Positions 1-8,539 of a stretch of DNA of 64,000 nucleotides are shown in pieces; the stretch's first letter is position 1; every line of letters starts with the position of its first letter. A program made the position numbers and the translations under genes. Origin of the DNA: Micromonospora sp. BL4. Lineage in GTDB: Bacteria > Actinomycetota > Actinomycetes > Mycobacteriales > Micromonosporaceae. Location: positions 29,575 to 93,574 of the forward strand of contig NZ_RCVJ01000078.1 in the NCBI RefSeq assembly GCF_003667505.1. The letters run 5' to 3'. The notes beneath the pieces are model-generated. The model was not told the DNA's origin, did not search any database, and saw only the letters and a program-made list of their open reading frames with translations.

Positions 1-449
1 GCGACCGTGCCCTGATGGTCGTGGTGGCCGACGATGAGCAGGGTGCCCCCGGGGGCGACCCAGGACGCGATGCGGTCGTAGAAATCCAGCTGCGGCATCG
101 CGGGATGCGCGTAGTGCGTGGTCACCAGGTCGTACCGCGTGTCCGGCTGCCACGTGGACAGGTCCGCCTCGACCCACCGCACCCGCTCGGCGACACCGCC
201 GGCGACGGCGCGCTCCGCCGCGTGCGCGAGCGCGGCGGCGGAGATGTCCGCTCCGGTCACCTGCCAGCCACGGGTGGCGAGCCAGATCGCTTCGGCACCG
301 GCACCGCAGCCCGCGTCCAGCGCCGTTCCGGGCGCCAGGTCGCCAACCTCCCGGATCAGGTGCGGGTTGGGTTGACCGGCAGCCATCGCAGCGGCACGAT
401 CGCCGCCCCAGATCCGGTCCCAGTAGTCCCTGTCGAACGAGTGCGTCAT
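1..449 (-). CDS. class I SAM-dependent methyltransferase, 3' end outside the window
   Basis: Read on the minus strand from ATG at 449, the protein begins MTHSFDRDYWDRIWGGDRA and runs off the left edge of the window after about 149 residues, so the C-terminus is missing. It carries the glycine-rich SAM-binding motif I (LDAGCGAGAEA), followed by an acidic motif II region (VTGADISAAAL). The later VAPGGTLLIVGHHDH segment fits strand 5 of a Rossmann-type methyltransferase. The substrate cannot be told from what is visible. It diverges from the XRE-cupin regulator at 599, a pairing in which the regulator commonly controls its neighbour. The family call is secure and the role is unknown. Confidence 0.85.
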   Translation of the reverse strand, partial: MTHSFDRDYWDRIWGGDRAAAMAAGQPNPHLIREVGDLAPGTALDAGCGAGAEAIWLATRGWQVTGADISAAALAHAAERAVAGGVAERVRWVEADLSTWQPDTRYDLVTTHYAHPAMPQLDFYDRIASWVAPGGTLLIVGHHDHQGTV

Positions 450-574
450 CGGACGTCCCCCTGTCGAACCACGCTCGCCTGCTCTGCCATGTCCCGACCC
501 CCAACGAACCCGGCTGCCCTCTGGCAACCGGGCTCCCCGACAGTGGGGTGCCAGCAGGCAGATCCGCAAAGAAT

Positions 575-590
575 TTTGCCGAATGGCAAA
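575..590. promoter_or_regulatory. palindromic operator before the XRE-cupin gene
   Basis: TTTGCC-GAAT-GGCAAA is a perfect 6-bp inverted repeat with a 4-bp spacer, ending 8 bases before the ATG at 599. A second, longer-spaced pair, CTGGCA (521-526) and TGCCAG (549-554), lies just upstream. The position suits autorepression by the XRE protein and shared control of the divergent methyltransferase. This is inferred from position and symmetry only. Confidence 0.5.
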
Positions 591-598
591 CTGGGTGC

Positions 599-1195
599 AT
601 GGACGAATCGACGGACCGCACCCTGGACGCCGTAGGTCCGCGGCTCAGGCAGCTTCGACAGCGCCGCGACATCACCCTGACCGACCTCGCCGAGCAGACC
701 GGCATCTCGATCAGCACGCTGTCCAGGCTCGAAGCCGGCCTACGGCGTCCCACCCTCGAACAGCTCCTGCCCCTGGCCCGCGCGTACGGCGTCACCCTGG
801 ACGAACTCGTCGACGCACCGCCGACCGGCGACCCACGCATCAACATGCGACCGCTGCCCACCACCGACGGGTCCACCATCCTGCCCCTGACCCGCCGGCC
901 CGGAGGCATCCAGGCCTACAAGATCGTCCTGCCCGCCCGACCTGACGACGCCGAACCTGACCTGCGCACCCACGACGGCTACGACTGGGCCTTCGTCCTC
1001 AACGGCAGGCTCCGACTCGTCCTCGGCGAGCACGACCTCATCCTCGAACCCGGCGAAGCCGCCGAGTTCGACACCCGCACGCCCCACTGGTTCGGAGCCA
1101 CCAGCTCAGGGCCCGTGGAGTTCCTCAGCCTCGTCGGCAAACAGGGCGAACGCGCGCACGTCCGCGCCCGCCCCAAGCAGTCCGGATCCGGTTAG
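599..1195 (+). CDS. XRE-family transcriptional regulator with C-terminal cupin domain
   Basis: The 198-aa protein has an N-terminal helix-turn-helix at about residues 14-68 (LTDLAEQTGISISTLSRLE, then RRPTLEQLLPLA). A small beta-barrel cupin domain follows at about 105-185 (YDWAFVLNGRLRLVLGEHDL, then FDTRTPHWFGA). Proteins of this shape bind DNA with the HTH and sense a small ligand with the cupin. I start at ATG 599 rather than the in-frame ATG at 548, because the HTH family begins close to here and the 575-590 palindrome would otherwise lie inside the gene. It diverges from the methyltransferase at 449. The ligand is unknown. Confidence 0.85.
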   Translation: MDESTDRTLDAVGPRLRQLRQRRDITLTDLAEQTGISISTLSRLEAGLRRPTLEQLLPLARAYGVTLDELVDAPPTGDPRINMRPLPTTDGSTILPLTRRPGGIQAYKIVLPARPDDAEPDLRTHDGYDWAFVLNGRLRLVLGEHDLILEPGEAAEFDTRTPHWFGATSSGPVEFLSLVGKQGERAHVRARPKQSGSG

Positions 1196-1240
1196 CGACG
1201 TCGCCGGCCGGGGTCGTCGAAACAGCCGAGGACGCCGCCG

Positions 1241-1843
1241 TCACCGACGAGGAGCGGTCGCCGGGGGAGCGGCCTCGGCGAGCGCGGTCCGGATGGTCAG
1301 CGGCAGTTGGCCGCCGGGGTGGTCGATCCAGTGCTGCACGGCGACGCGCAGGATCGCCAGGAAGGTCGCGGCCAGAAGGCGGGAGCGCAGCGCCACGTCG
1401 GCGCCGGTGAGCCGGTGCGCGAGGTCGGCGGCCAGCTCGCGCTCGATCGCGGTGTACGCCGCGACCTGGTGTGCGGCCAGGCCAGGGTGCCCGCGCAGCT
1501 GCCGGCGTTGGGTCAGCCAGGAAGGGTCGGCGTCGCCGAACGCCTCCTCGGTGAAGCGTTCGGCCGCCTGGCTCAGCGCGGTCCACGGCGGCTCGTCGGC
1601 GGGTCGCTCGCGGATCAGCTGCAACAGCCTGCGCAGGCGTGTGGTGTCGCCGTGGAAGAGCGCTTCCTCCTTGTTCGAGAAGTAGTTGGAGAACGTCCTC
1701 CGGGAGACGTTCGCGGCGTCGGCGATCGCCTCGACGGTCACGGCGTCGAGCCCCTGTTCGGCGGCCAGGCGCAGGGCGGCCTCGTGCAGGGCGAGGCGGG
1801 TGGCCGCCTTCTTGCGCTCCCGGAGCCCGGTGGTCTCGTCCAT
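1241..1843 (-). CDS. TetR/AcrR-family transcriptional regulator
   Basis: The 200-aa protein starts MDETTGLRERKKAATRLALH and has the classic TetR N-terminal HTH at residues about 20-60 (VTVEAIADAANVSRRTFSNY, then FSNKEEALFHG). The alpha-helical C-terminal ligand and dimer domain has no recognisable signature. Length is normal for the family. ATG 1843 gives the usual short arm before helix 1; a longer open frame upstream has no family-like sequence. It diverges from the MarR/DHA2-efflux operon at 1959, and the 115-bp gap holds two inverted repeats. A role as repressor of the multidrug transporter is likely but inferred from position. Confidence 0.88.
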   Translation of the reverse strand: MDETTGLRERKKAATRLALHEAALRLAAEQGLDAVTVEAIADAANVSRRTFSNYFSNKEEALFHGDTTRLRRLLQLIRERPADEPPWTALSQAAERFTEEAFGDADPSWLTQRRQLRGHPGLAAHQVAAYTAIERELAADLAHRLTGADVALRSRLLAATFLAILRVAVQHWIDHPGGQLPLTIRTALAEAAPPATAPRR

Positions 1844-1888
1844 CGCCCCTGAGGGTACGTGGGGGGTGACGGGCTTCTCAATGGGCAA

Positions 1889-1939
1889 ACTTGCATGTTG
1901 CGCAAGATCGGTAGATGCTTGCTTGGAGCAACCAAGTAA
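1889..1939. promoter_or_regulatory. two operator-like inverted repeats between tetR and marR
   Basis: ACTTGC (1889-1894) and GCAAGA (1902-1907) form a repeat with a 7-bp spacer that contains the 8-bp palindrome TTGCGCAA. Next, TTGCTTGG (1919-1926) and CCAAGTAA (1932-1939) form a second repeat with a 5-bp spacer and one mismatched pair. The shared core CTTG...CAAG resembles MarR- and TetR-type operators. Both lie between the two divergent start codons. Confidence 0.5.
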
Positions 1940-1958
1940 CCCGGGTGTGGGAGCAGAC

Positions 1959-2426
1959 GTGGACAACGCCGTTCGAGAGCTCGGCCTTCGGCTGTACGAC
2001 CTGGTACGGAGTGTCCGGTTGCTGAGGCAGCGCCGGGCCGACGAACGGCCGGCCGTGCCGGCGGGCATGGTCGGCATGCTCCTGCACATCGATCAGCTCG
2101 CCGGCGGGTGCCACGCCCAGGAGCTGGCTCAACGCACCCGTCTCGACCCGTCGACGGTCAGCCGCTCCGTCGCCGCGCTCGTGGCGCACAACCTGGTCCA
2201 GCGGCGGCCCGACCCGACCGACAAGCGGGCGAGCCTCCTGGCGATCACCCCCGCCGGCCGGGCCGCCCTGGCCGGCACCCACAGCTGGTACGGCGAGGTG
2301 CTCGATCGGGCGCTCGCCGACTGGACTCCCGGCGAGGTGGAGGCGCTGAGCGTCGCGCTCGACCGGTTCACCCGCGACATCGACGTCGCCCTCGGAAACC
2401 ACGACAAGCTGGAGGCCGCGCGATGA
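1959..2426 (+). CDS. MarR-family transcriptional regulator
   Basis: The 155-aa protein has a winged-helix MarR fold: a recognition segment at about residues 63-80 (AQRTRLDPSTVSRSVAALVA), then the wing with the family-typical DPTDKRASLLAITPAGRAAL. GTG 1959 is chosen because GGGAG lies 5 bases upstream; an in-frame GTG at 1947 is possible but lacks a close ribosome site. Its stop overlaps the start of the DHA2 transporter (ATGA), so the two are translationally coupled. It probably senses a toxic small molecule and controls the transporter together with the divergent TetR protein. Confidence 0.88.
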   Translation: MDNAVRELGLRLYDLVRSVRLLRQRRADERPAVPAGMVGMLLHIDQLAGGCHAQELAQRTRLDPSTVSRSVAALVAHNLVQRRPDPTDKRASLLAITPAGRAALAGTHSWYGEVLDRALADWTPGEVEALSVALDRFTRDIDVALGNHDKLEAAR

Positions 2427-4066
2427 GCGCACCCACCACCACGACCGGCGCTGAGCCGATGACCCACCGGCGGACCCTTGAGGCGCTCAGCGGCCTGCTG
2501 CTGGTGCTCTTCGTCGCCATGCTGAGCAGCACCGTCGTCTCGACCGCGCTACCGAAGATCATCGGAGCGTTGAACGGCTCGCAGAACCAGTACACCTGGG
2601 TGGTCACCGCGACCCTGCTCACCGCGACCGCGACCACCCCGATCTGGGGCAAGCTCGCCGACCTGTTCAACAAGAAGGTCCTCATCCAGGTCGCCATCGT
2701 GGTCTTCCTGCTGGGCTCCGTCGTCGCGGGCTTCTCGCAGAGCGCTGGTCAGCTCATCGCCGCCCGCGCGTTCCAGGGCATCGGGGTCGGAGGTCTGCAG
2801 GCCCTCGTCCAGGTGGCGATCGCCGCCATGATTCCGCCCCGCGAGCGGGGGCGCTACAACGGCTACCTCGGCGGCGTCATGGCGGTCGCGACGGTCGGCG
2901 GCCCACTGCTCGGCGGCCTCATCGTCGACACGTCCTGGCTCGGCTGGCGCTGGTGCTTCTTCGTCGGCGTGCCGGTCGCCATCATCGCGCTGATCCTGCT
3001 CCAGGCCACCCTGCACCTGCCGACCATGCGGCGGGAGAACGTCAAGATTGACTACCTGGGCGCCAGCCTGATCGCCGCCGGCGTCAGCCTGCTGCTGATC
3101 TGGATCTCCTTCGTCGACGGCTCGTTCGCCTGGGCCTCCTGGCAGACCGCCGCCATGGTGGGCGGCTCGCTCCTCCTGCTCGCCCTCGCGGTCTGGGTCG
3201 AGTCGCGGGCGGCCGAGCCGGTCGTCCCGCTCAGCATCGTGCGTCAGCACACCACTGCGCTGGCCATCCTCGGCAGCCTCGCGGTCGGCATGGCCATGTT
3301 CGGCGGTGCCGTCTTCCTCGGCCAGTACTTCCAGATCGGCCGCGGCTACAGCCCGACCGAGGCAGGCCTGCTCACCATTCCGATGATGGCCGGGGTCCTC
3401 GGTTCCTCGATCATCGCCGGCCGGCTGATCACCCGGACCGGGAGGATCAAGCCGTACATCGTCGCCGGTTCGATCATCCTGGTGGCCGGGTTCGCACTGC
3501 TCGGCACCATCGACCACGAGACGTCGCTCATCCTGGTCGGCGCCGCCATGTTCATCGTCGGCACCGGCGTCGGCATGACCATGCAGAACCTCGTCCTCGC
3601 CGTCCAGAACACGGTCTCCCTCAAGGACATCGGCGCGGCGAGTTCCAGCGTCGCGTTCTTCCGGTCGCTCGGCGGCACCATCGGCGTCTCGGTGCTCGGC
3701 GCGGTCCTCGCCCACCGGGTCACCGACCAGATCACCCGCGACCTCGCCGCCGCCGGCATCCCCGCCTCGGACAGCGCGGGGGGCAGCAGCAACCTCAACA
3801 TCACCGCGCTGCCCGACGGCATCCAGCACATCGTCCGGGCCGCGTACGGCGACGCCACCGGGCACATCTTCCTCATCTCCGCCGCCATCGCGGTGGTCGG
3901 CGTCATCGCCGCGCTCCTGCTCAAGCCGGTCACCCTGCGGACCAGCCTCGACCTGCCGGACGCCGCCACGTCGACGGCCGTCGCCGCCGACGCGGTCGAC
4001 GGTGCTCCCGCCTTCGACCAGGTGTCCGTCGACACCGCACGGACCGGGCCGGTCGACCGGCGCTGA
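2423..4066 (+). CDS. MFS drug:H+ antiporter, DHA2 (14-TM) family
   Basis: This 547-aa integral membrane protein has hydrophobic segments in number and spacing that fit the 14-spanner DHA2 (EmrB/QacA) group. The first segment contains the STALPKI signature. The cytoplasmic loop between TM2 and TM3 has motif A (GKLADLFNKK), and motif C-like GVGMTMQ is near residue 390. A non-conserved acidic/alanine tail follows the last helix. The start overlaps the marR stop. The substrate cannot be assigned from sequence. A strong hairpin terminator follows at 4085-4118, so the operon is marR plus this gene. Confidence 0.92.
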   Translation: MSAPTTTTGAEPMTHRRTLEALSGLLLVLFVAMLSSTVVSTALPKIIGALNGSQNQYTWVVTATLLTATATTPIWGKLADLFNKKVLIQVAIVVFLLGSVVAGFSQSAGQLIAARAFQGIGVGGLQALVQVAIAAMIPPRERGRYNGYLGGVMAVATVGGPLLGGLIVDTSWLGWRWCFFVGVPVAIIALILLQATLHLPTMRRENVKIDYLGASLIAAGVSLLLIWISFVDGSFAWASWQTAAMVGGSLLLLALAVWVESRAAEPVVPLSIVRQHTTALAILGSLAVGMAMFGGAVFLGQYFQIGRGYSPTEAGLLTIPMMAGVLGSSIIAGRLITRTGRIKPYIVAGSIILVAGFALLGTIDHETSLILVGAAMFIVGTGVGMTMQNLVLAVQNTVSLKDIGAASSSVAFFRSLGGTIGVSVLGAVLAHRVTDQITRDLAAAGIPASDSAGGSSNLNITALPDGIQHIVRAAYGDATGHIFLISAAIAVVGVIAALLLKPVTLRTSLDLPDAATSTAVAADAVDGAPAFDQVSVDTARTGPVDRR

Positions 4067-4084
4067 CGTCCTGGCCGTACGACC

Positions 4085-4118
4085 GGGGTCGCCGCCGTCC
4101 GAGGACGGTGGCGACCCC
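4085..4118. terminator. intrinsic hairpin terminator after the DHA2 gene
   Basis: GGGGTCGCCGCCGTCC (4085-4100) pairs with 4103-4118 over 16 bp with one G-U. There is no T-run. It stands 18 bases after the stop at 4066 and before the convergent gene ending at 4182, so it may act in both directions. Confidence 0.7.
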
Positions 4119-4181
4119 GATCGGTGACCGGAGGGTGCGCAGCGGGGCGGTTCCCGGCGAGACCGGGGTCGATCGACCCGC

Positions 4182-6959
4182 TCAGGCGGGCTCCGGATTG
4201 AGGTCGGCTCCCGTCTGCAGATAGATCAGCGCCGTCGGCGTGGGGACCTCCCAGGGTTCGTCGACGGCGATCTCCTCTCCCGGGCGGTCGAGGGCGTCGC
4301 CGATCAGGTCCTCGATCGGTGGGTACGGATTCCCGCCGTCCCGCCAGGGACGCGGGGTCAGTGCCGGGATCTGCGAGGTTTCCAGGTACGTCCCGACGGC
4401 GTGCTCGTAGCCGGCGCGGACCGGCACCGTCACCCGGGCGGCTCCGGCCTGCAGGAACGCCTCGTGGACGGGGTCGGAGCTGGTCCGGGTCCGGAGCGTC
4501 GCCCACCGCTCCCGGCCGGCCCACTGGTACGGGTAGAACAGGTAGACCATGTTCTCCCAGTCGAAGAGATCCTCGGCGAACTGGATCTGGTTCGCCTCCG
4601 CGTCGATCTCCAGGCGGTTGATGCGGGGGGCGTCGTCGGGCGCGAACGTCAGACTGCCGAACTGGTCGAACTCGTGGCCGAAGAGCACGCTCTGGCAGGC
4701 CCGCTTCAGTTCCAGCTGTTCGACCCGCCGGTTGACCTCTGAGGGCTGCTCCGAGCGGTACACCGCGCGGGCCAGCCGGAGGCGCTGGTCGTTCTCGTAG
4801 GCCGCCAGCTGCGCCAGATAGCTGGCGCGGATCGTCTCGTACGCGCGCAGCCGCCACGCCTCGTAGGCGGCGTCGGTGCGTTCGCAGCGCACCCGCACCA
4901 CGACCGTCAGGCCGCCGCGCTGGTCGGCGCTGATCCCGACGGGCAACGACCCGGGGAGTACGTGGTCGAGGCGGACGACCATCTCGCCGTCGGTGGTGTC
5001 GTTGTCGACGACCCGGTTCTCCCCGATCGCGATCTGTACCGCCTGCGGCGGACTGCCCTCCTCGGCGGTGTACTCGCCCTCCTCCAGACCCCACGTGGTG
5101 GTCACGTACGCCTCGGTCGCCTGGTAGCCGGTCGGCACCGTGACCTCGCCGACGTACGAGCTGTAGCCCCACTCGGGCTGGGACTTGTCGGTGGAGTTCT
5201 GCGAGTAGTCGAACGGCCGCGCCGGCGGGTCGGCGAACGTGAGGGTGGCCGACACCTCCTCCTCGGGTGGTGGTTCGACGCCGACCACGTCCCAGCGCGC
5301 GGCCTTGTCGGCGTAGTTCTCCTCGTTGAGGTCGGCGACGTCGAGGAACCAGCCGGCGGGCTTGGCGACCGCGCCCTCGTCGGTGGTCTGCTGCGCCAGG
5401 TGGACCAGCACCGCGGCCGGCTCGGGCAGGACGAACTGGAGCAGCAGCCGTTCGCCGTAGTTGTAGACCTGCGCCTGGTCGACCTTGGTCAGCCAGCGGT
5501 AGATGCCGGTGATGTTCGCCGACCCGCCGGCGTTGTCGAACCGGTGATCGTTGGTTTCGGTCACCCGCGTCGTGCTGGTGATGCTGCGGCGCTCGGAGAC
5601 CTCGCTGCGCAGCAGCTCGGTGGCCCGCTCGGTCAGGGTCTTGGAGTACGAGACGGCCGAAGTCATGCTGCTGGTGGTGGTCGTGGACCGGTCGGCGTTG
5701 ATGTCGACGCCGGCCTGGACCGGGCCGAATCCGCCGGAGACGCTGACCCCCAGCGACATCGAGGTGCTCTGGGTGGCGGCGGTGGTGAGCGCGCGGTCGA
5801 GGCTGTTCTGCTCGGTGGTCTCCAGCTCCTGGGTGGTCTCGGCGATCGACTGGGTCGACGTGGTGACCGACTCCCGGGTGCTGGTGTCGACCACGTGGGT
5901 GCGCCCGCGTAGCTCGCTGGCCAACACGTTCTCGACGTGCGAGATCTCACCGAGGTCGTAGCGCAGGTGCACGGTCCGGATGACCATGAGGTCGCCACGG
6001 CCGGCGACCTGCGCCTGCGCGCTCAGCACGGGTACGCGTGGCGGAATGTGTTCGATGTCGTCGTCGATGTCGATGGGGCCGCCCTCGACCACCCGTCCCG
6101 CCGGGTCGGCCCGCCGGTCCACGCGCCGGCGCGCAGCCTCGCGTTCGCTGTCGAAGAGCTTGCGGAGGGCGCGCAGTTTGGCGGTGGCTGGCGCGCCGAG
6201 TTCGGCGGACGCACGGGACGTCGCCTCGACGGCCGGGCCGAGGTCGGCGAAACCGGCCGCCTGCACGTCGGCGAGCGTCGGATCCGGGTTACCGGTGACA
6301 CGTGCCCGCGCGAGCAGCCGCCCCGCGTGCATGACCAGGTCGGCGAACTGCTGGGCCTGCCCGATGTCGACGTCGGCCTGCGGGGCCGGCTTCGGTGCGG
6401 GCGGAAGTTCCAGGTCGCGGCCGCTGATCAGCCGGCGGACCCGGCAGGTGTCCTCGGCGTCGCTCTGGGCGAGGCGGATCAGCGTGATGCCGCGCAGCAG
6501 GCGCACGAGGACGGTCGACGCCGCACCGCGCGGGCGGCCCAGGAACCGGCCCAGCGCCGCCATGTCGACGGTCCAGCGGGTGAGGGCCGCGACCGTGCCG
6601 ACGAACTGTTCCGACGTCATCTGCCGCTCGGCCGCCCACTCATCGACGACGCGGCGCAGCTTGCCGACGGTGAGGTGCGAGTCGACAGCGGCGCGCCGCA
6701 GCAGCGTCAGGGCCAGCCGCCCGAGGTCCTCGAGACGGTCGTCCTGTTCCTTGCGCCGGGCGGCGTACAGTGCCTGGGCCTGCTCGACGTCGCGGTTGGC
6801 CAGCGCGTTCCGGACCTGCGGCGACCAGTCGTCGCGGAAGTCGAGGACCGGCCCGACGATCTTCGGTCCGGTGGAGCAACTGTCGCCCTCGGTGGCCGCG
6901 GGGTCGCCCGCGCGGCACAGCTGCACGAAGCGGAGCGTGGCCTCTGGTGTTGCCGGCAT
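4182..6959 (-). CDS. large protein of unknown function, third gene of the 10.2-4.2 kb operon
   Basis: The 925-aa protein starts MPATPEATLRFVQLCRAGD, with GGAGG 6 bases before the ATG. Residues 1-320 are mainly helical and charged. A distinct block begins near 325 (VIRTVHLRYDLGEISHVENV), followed by a Ser/Thr-rich stretch to about 470 with repeated TT/TS pairs (VDTSTRESVTTSTQSIAETT). At about 480-520 comes NITGIYRWLTKVDQAQVYNY, then LQFVLPEPAA. A helical, tyrosine-rich segment (AYEAWRLRAYETIRASYLAQ) lies near 697-730. There is no signal peptide or clear membrane helix. From memory, the ISHVENV and GIYRW...VYNYG motifs recur in large hypothetical proteins of other phyla; I could not check this. 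Possible roles include a structural or assembly protein of a large particle, or a membrane-active protein. Function not assigned. Confidence 0.75.
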   Translation of the reverse strand: MPATPEATLRFVQLCRAGDPAATEGDSCSTGPKIVGPVLDFRDDWSPQVRNALANRDVEQAQALYAARRKEQDDRLEDLGRLALTLLRRAAVDSHLTVGKLRRVVDEWAAERQMTSEQFVGTVAALTRWTVDMAALGRFLGRPRGAASTVLVRLLRGITLIRLAQSDAEDTCRVRRLISGRDLELPPAPKPAPQADVDIGQAQQFADLVMHAGRLLARARVTGNPDPTLADVQAAGFADLGPAVEATSRASAELGAPATAKLRALRKLFDSEREAARRRVDRRADPAGRVVEGGPIDIDDDIEHIPPRVPVLSAQAQVAGRGDLMVIRTVHLRYDLGEISHVENVLASELRGRTHVVDTSTRESVTTSTQSIAETTQELETTEQNSLDRALTTAATQSTSMSLGVSVSGGFGPVQAGVDINADRSTTTTSSMTSAVSYSKTLTERATELLRSEVSERRSITSTTRVTETNDHRFDNAGGSANITGIYRWLTKVDQAQVYNYGERLLLQFVLPEPAAVLVHLAQQTTDEGAVAKPAGWFLDVADLNEENYADKAARWDVVGVEPPPEEEVSATLTFADPPARPFDYSQNSTDKSQPEWGYSSYVGEVTVPTGYQATEAYVTTTWGLEEGEYTAEEGSPPQAVQIAIGENRVVDNDTTDGEMVVRLDHVLPGSLPVGISADQRGGLTVVVRVRCERTDAAYEAWRLRAYETIRASYLAQLAAYENDQRLRLARAVYRSEQPSEVNRRVEQLELKRACQSVLFGHEFDQFGSLTFAPDDAPRINRLEIDAEANQIQFAEDLFDWENMVYLFYPYQWAGRERWATLRTRTSSDPVHEAFLQAGAARVTVPVRAGYEHAVGTYLETSQIPALTPRPWRDGGNPYPPIEDLIGDALDRPGEEIAVDEPWEVPTPTALIYLQTGADLNPEPA

Positions 6960-6973
6960 GGCCGATCCTCCAG

Positions 6974-8539
6974 TCAGAGTTGAGGCAGGTGCAGCGCGGT
7001 CGGCATGCCGTAGCCGTCGACCTGGCCGTTGAGCCGTTGTGCGAGCCGGTTCCAGGCCGCGGCCGCCTCGGGTGTCGAGGCCAGCGCCGCCTGCCATTCG
7101 TCGTCCTGGAGGGCCGCCATGAGTTCGGCGAGGGTCCGTTGGTCGAACGCGATGACCGGCTCGGTCGCCCGGGCGATGTCGGTCAACGGGAAGGGCTCCA
7201 TGGTCGCGCCGGACGGAAGCAGAAAGTCCTGTGCGCGCGCCGCATAGTCGTAGGCGTCTTCTTCCGCCACGGTCGGGACCACGCGGTTGCCCCAGCGGTC
7301 GAGCCGGGTGCTGCCGCCCATCATCCGCCCGGCGTAGACGTCGGTCAGTGCGTGGTCCCGTGGGGAGAGCAGGTGCAGGTTGCCCGGCTCGCTCGCCCCG
7401 GTCAGCATGGACAGCCGGCTGCTCCAGAAGTCCTCGTCGAGCTTCCTGCGCAACGTCCGGACCCAACGCTGCATCTCCCTGATGAACCGCTGGGGCCTCG
7501 CGTGCTCCCATTCGTAGACGCGGATGGCCACGTTGCGCGCCGACGGAAGTCGCATGGCGGTCTCGAACAGCTCGTCCCGGGACAGTCGGTAGTACGGATC
7601 GCGGCCGTAGCGGCTGCGCAGGTCCGACGGATCTCCGCGCGGGCGGGTGGCGCTGCGGCCGTGGTGGTCCCACAACCGCTGGAGCTCGGCGTTGTCGACG
7701 GTCAGGATCCGCTCGTCCTCCAACCGGGCCGCGAGTTCCCACCGGGCCTGCTCGGCGGTCCGGACGCTGGGCGGACCCGGCTCGAACGAGAAGCGGTAGA
7801 TCGGGCCGTCCCCGGTCGAGATCATGTGCGCGATCTGCACCTCGGACATCAGCAGATCGGGGTCGTAGTCCCAGGCGTGCAGCTCGTCGGAGCTGCGCAC
7901 GTGCAGCTCGCGGAACAGGTCCGGACCCCGCGCGGTCAGCGGGATCTCCCGGTCCCAGACCCGCGACGCCAGCACCATGCCGATCGAGCGGTGGCCGCGG
8001 GCCGTGACCACGCCACCGTAGGCGGGGTAACGCGGGTCCGGGCCGACCGGAGCGTTCATCGGCGTGACGTTCAGGTCGTCGGGCAACTCGACGTGAAAAC
8101 CCTCGTGGTATCGGTAGGAGCCGTAGGACACGCCGCCGTCGAACGGCGACGGGGCCGTCCTGAAGCTGGCGTAGGCGCGTCGCAGCGCGTCGACGTAGCG
8201 CGCGGGATCCGATGTGCGCAGCAGCGTCGCGGACGCCTCGCCGAGCATCGCGTCGACGACACCGCGCAGCAGCGAGCCGTGGTCTCCGCTGGCCAGGAAC
8301 CCCTCCATCGTCAAGGTCGGGACGTCGCGGCGCGCCGCCTCGAAGGCGTGCTGCAGGAAGCCGGACCGGAGGCAGACGCCAGAGGGGTCGATGAGCTGCT
8401 CGGGGTCGCGCAGAAAGGCGGGCGCGGCGATGTCCGGCCGCAGGAGCGCCCGGGCCTGTGGGGTCATGCGCTGGAGCTGGCCCAGCAGCGCGAGCCGCTC
8501 CGGTATGGACGGGCCGACGCCGGCCGGCGGGCGCGTCAT
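6974..8539 (-). CDS. hypothetical protein, second gene of the 10.2-4.2 kb operon
   Basis: The 521-aa protein starts MTRPPAGVGPSIPERLALLG. Its ATG overlaps the stop of the upstream 560-aa gene (ATGA), and its own stop is 14 bases from the start of the 925-aa gene, so the three are co-translated. It looks soluble, with no signal peptide or TM segment. Visible landmarks are SYGSYRYHEGFHVELPDDLN near residue 145, an acidic LHAWDYDPDLLMSEVQIAHM segment near 215 and a basic helix RPQRFIREMQRWVRTLRRKL near 350. I recognise no family. It presumably works with its two neighbours. Confidence 0.72.
   Translation of the reverse strand: MTRPPAGVGPSIPERLALLGQLQRMTPQARALLRPDIAAPAFLRDPEQLIDPSGVCLRSGFLQHAFEAARRDVPTLTMEGFLASGDHGSLLRGVVDAMLGEASATLLRTSDPARYVDALRRAYASFRTAPSPFDGGVSYGSYRYHEGFHVELPDDLNVTPMNAPVGPDPRYPAYGGVVTARGHRSIGMVLASRVWDREIPLTARGPDLFRELHVRSSDELHAWDYDPDLLMSEVQIAHMISTGDGPIYRFSFEPGPPSVRTAEQARWELAARLEDERILTVDNAELQRLWDHHGRSATRPRGDPSDLRSRYGRDPYYRLSRDELFETAMRLPSARNVAIRVYEWEHARPQRFIREMQRWVRTLRRKLDEDFWSSRLSMLTGASEPGNLHLLSPRDHALTDVYAGRMMGGSTRLDRWGNRVVPTVAEEDAYDYAARAQDFLLPSGATMEPFPLTDIARATEPVIAFDQRTLAELMAALQDDEWQAALASTPEAAAAWNRLAQRLNGQVDGYGMPTALHLPQL

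Noticed and set aside
521..554. CTGGCA/TGCCAG pair as a terminator for the methyltransferase
   Set aside because: It lies upstream, not downstream, of that minus-strand gene, and the spacer is 22 bases.
2549..3865. Long open frame antisense to the DHA2 transporter
   Set aside because: Composition (Asp/Gly/Arg/Glu runs) is that of a shadow frame; the plus strand is clearly a transporter.
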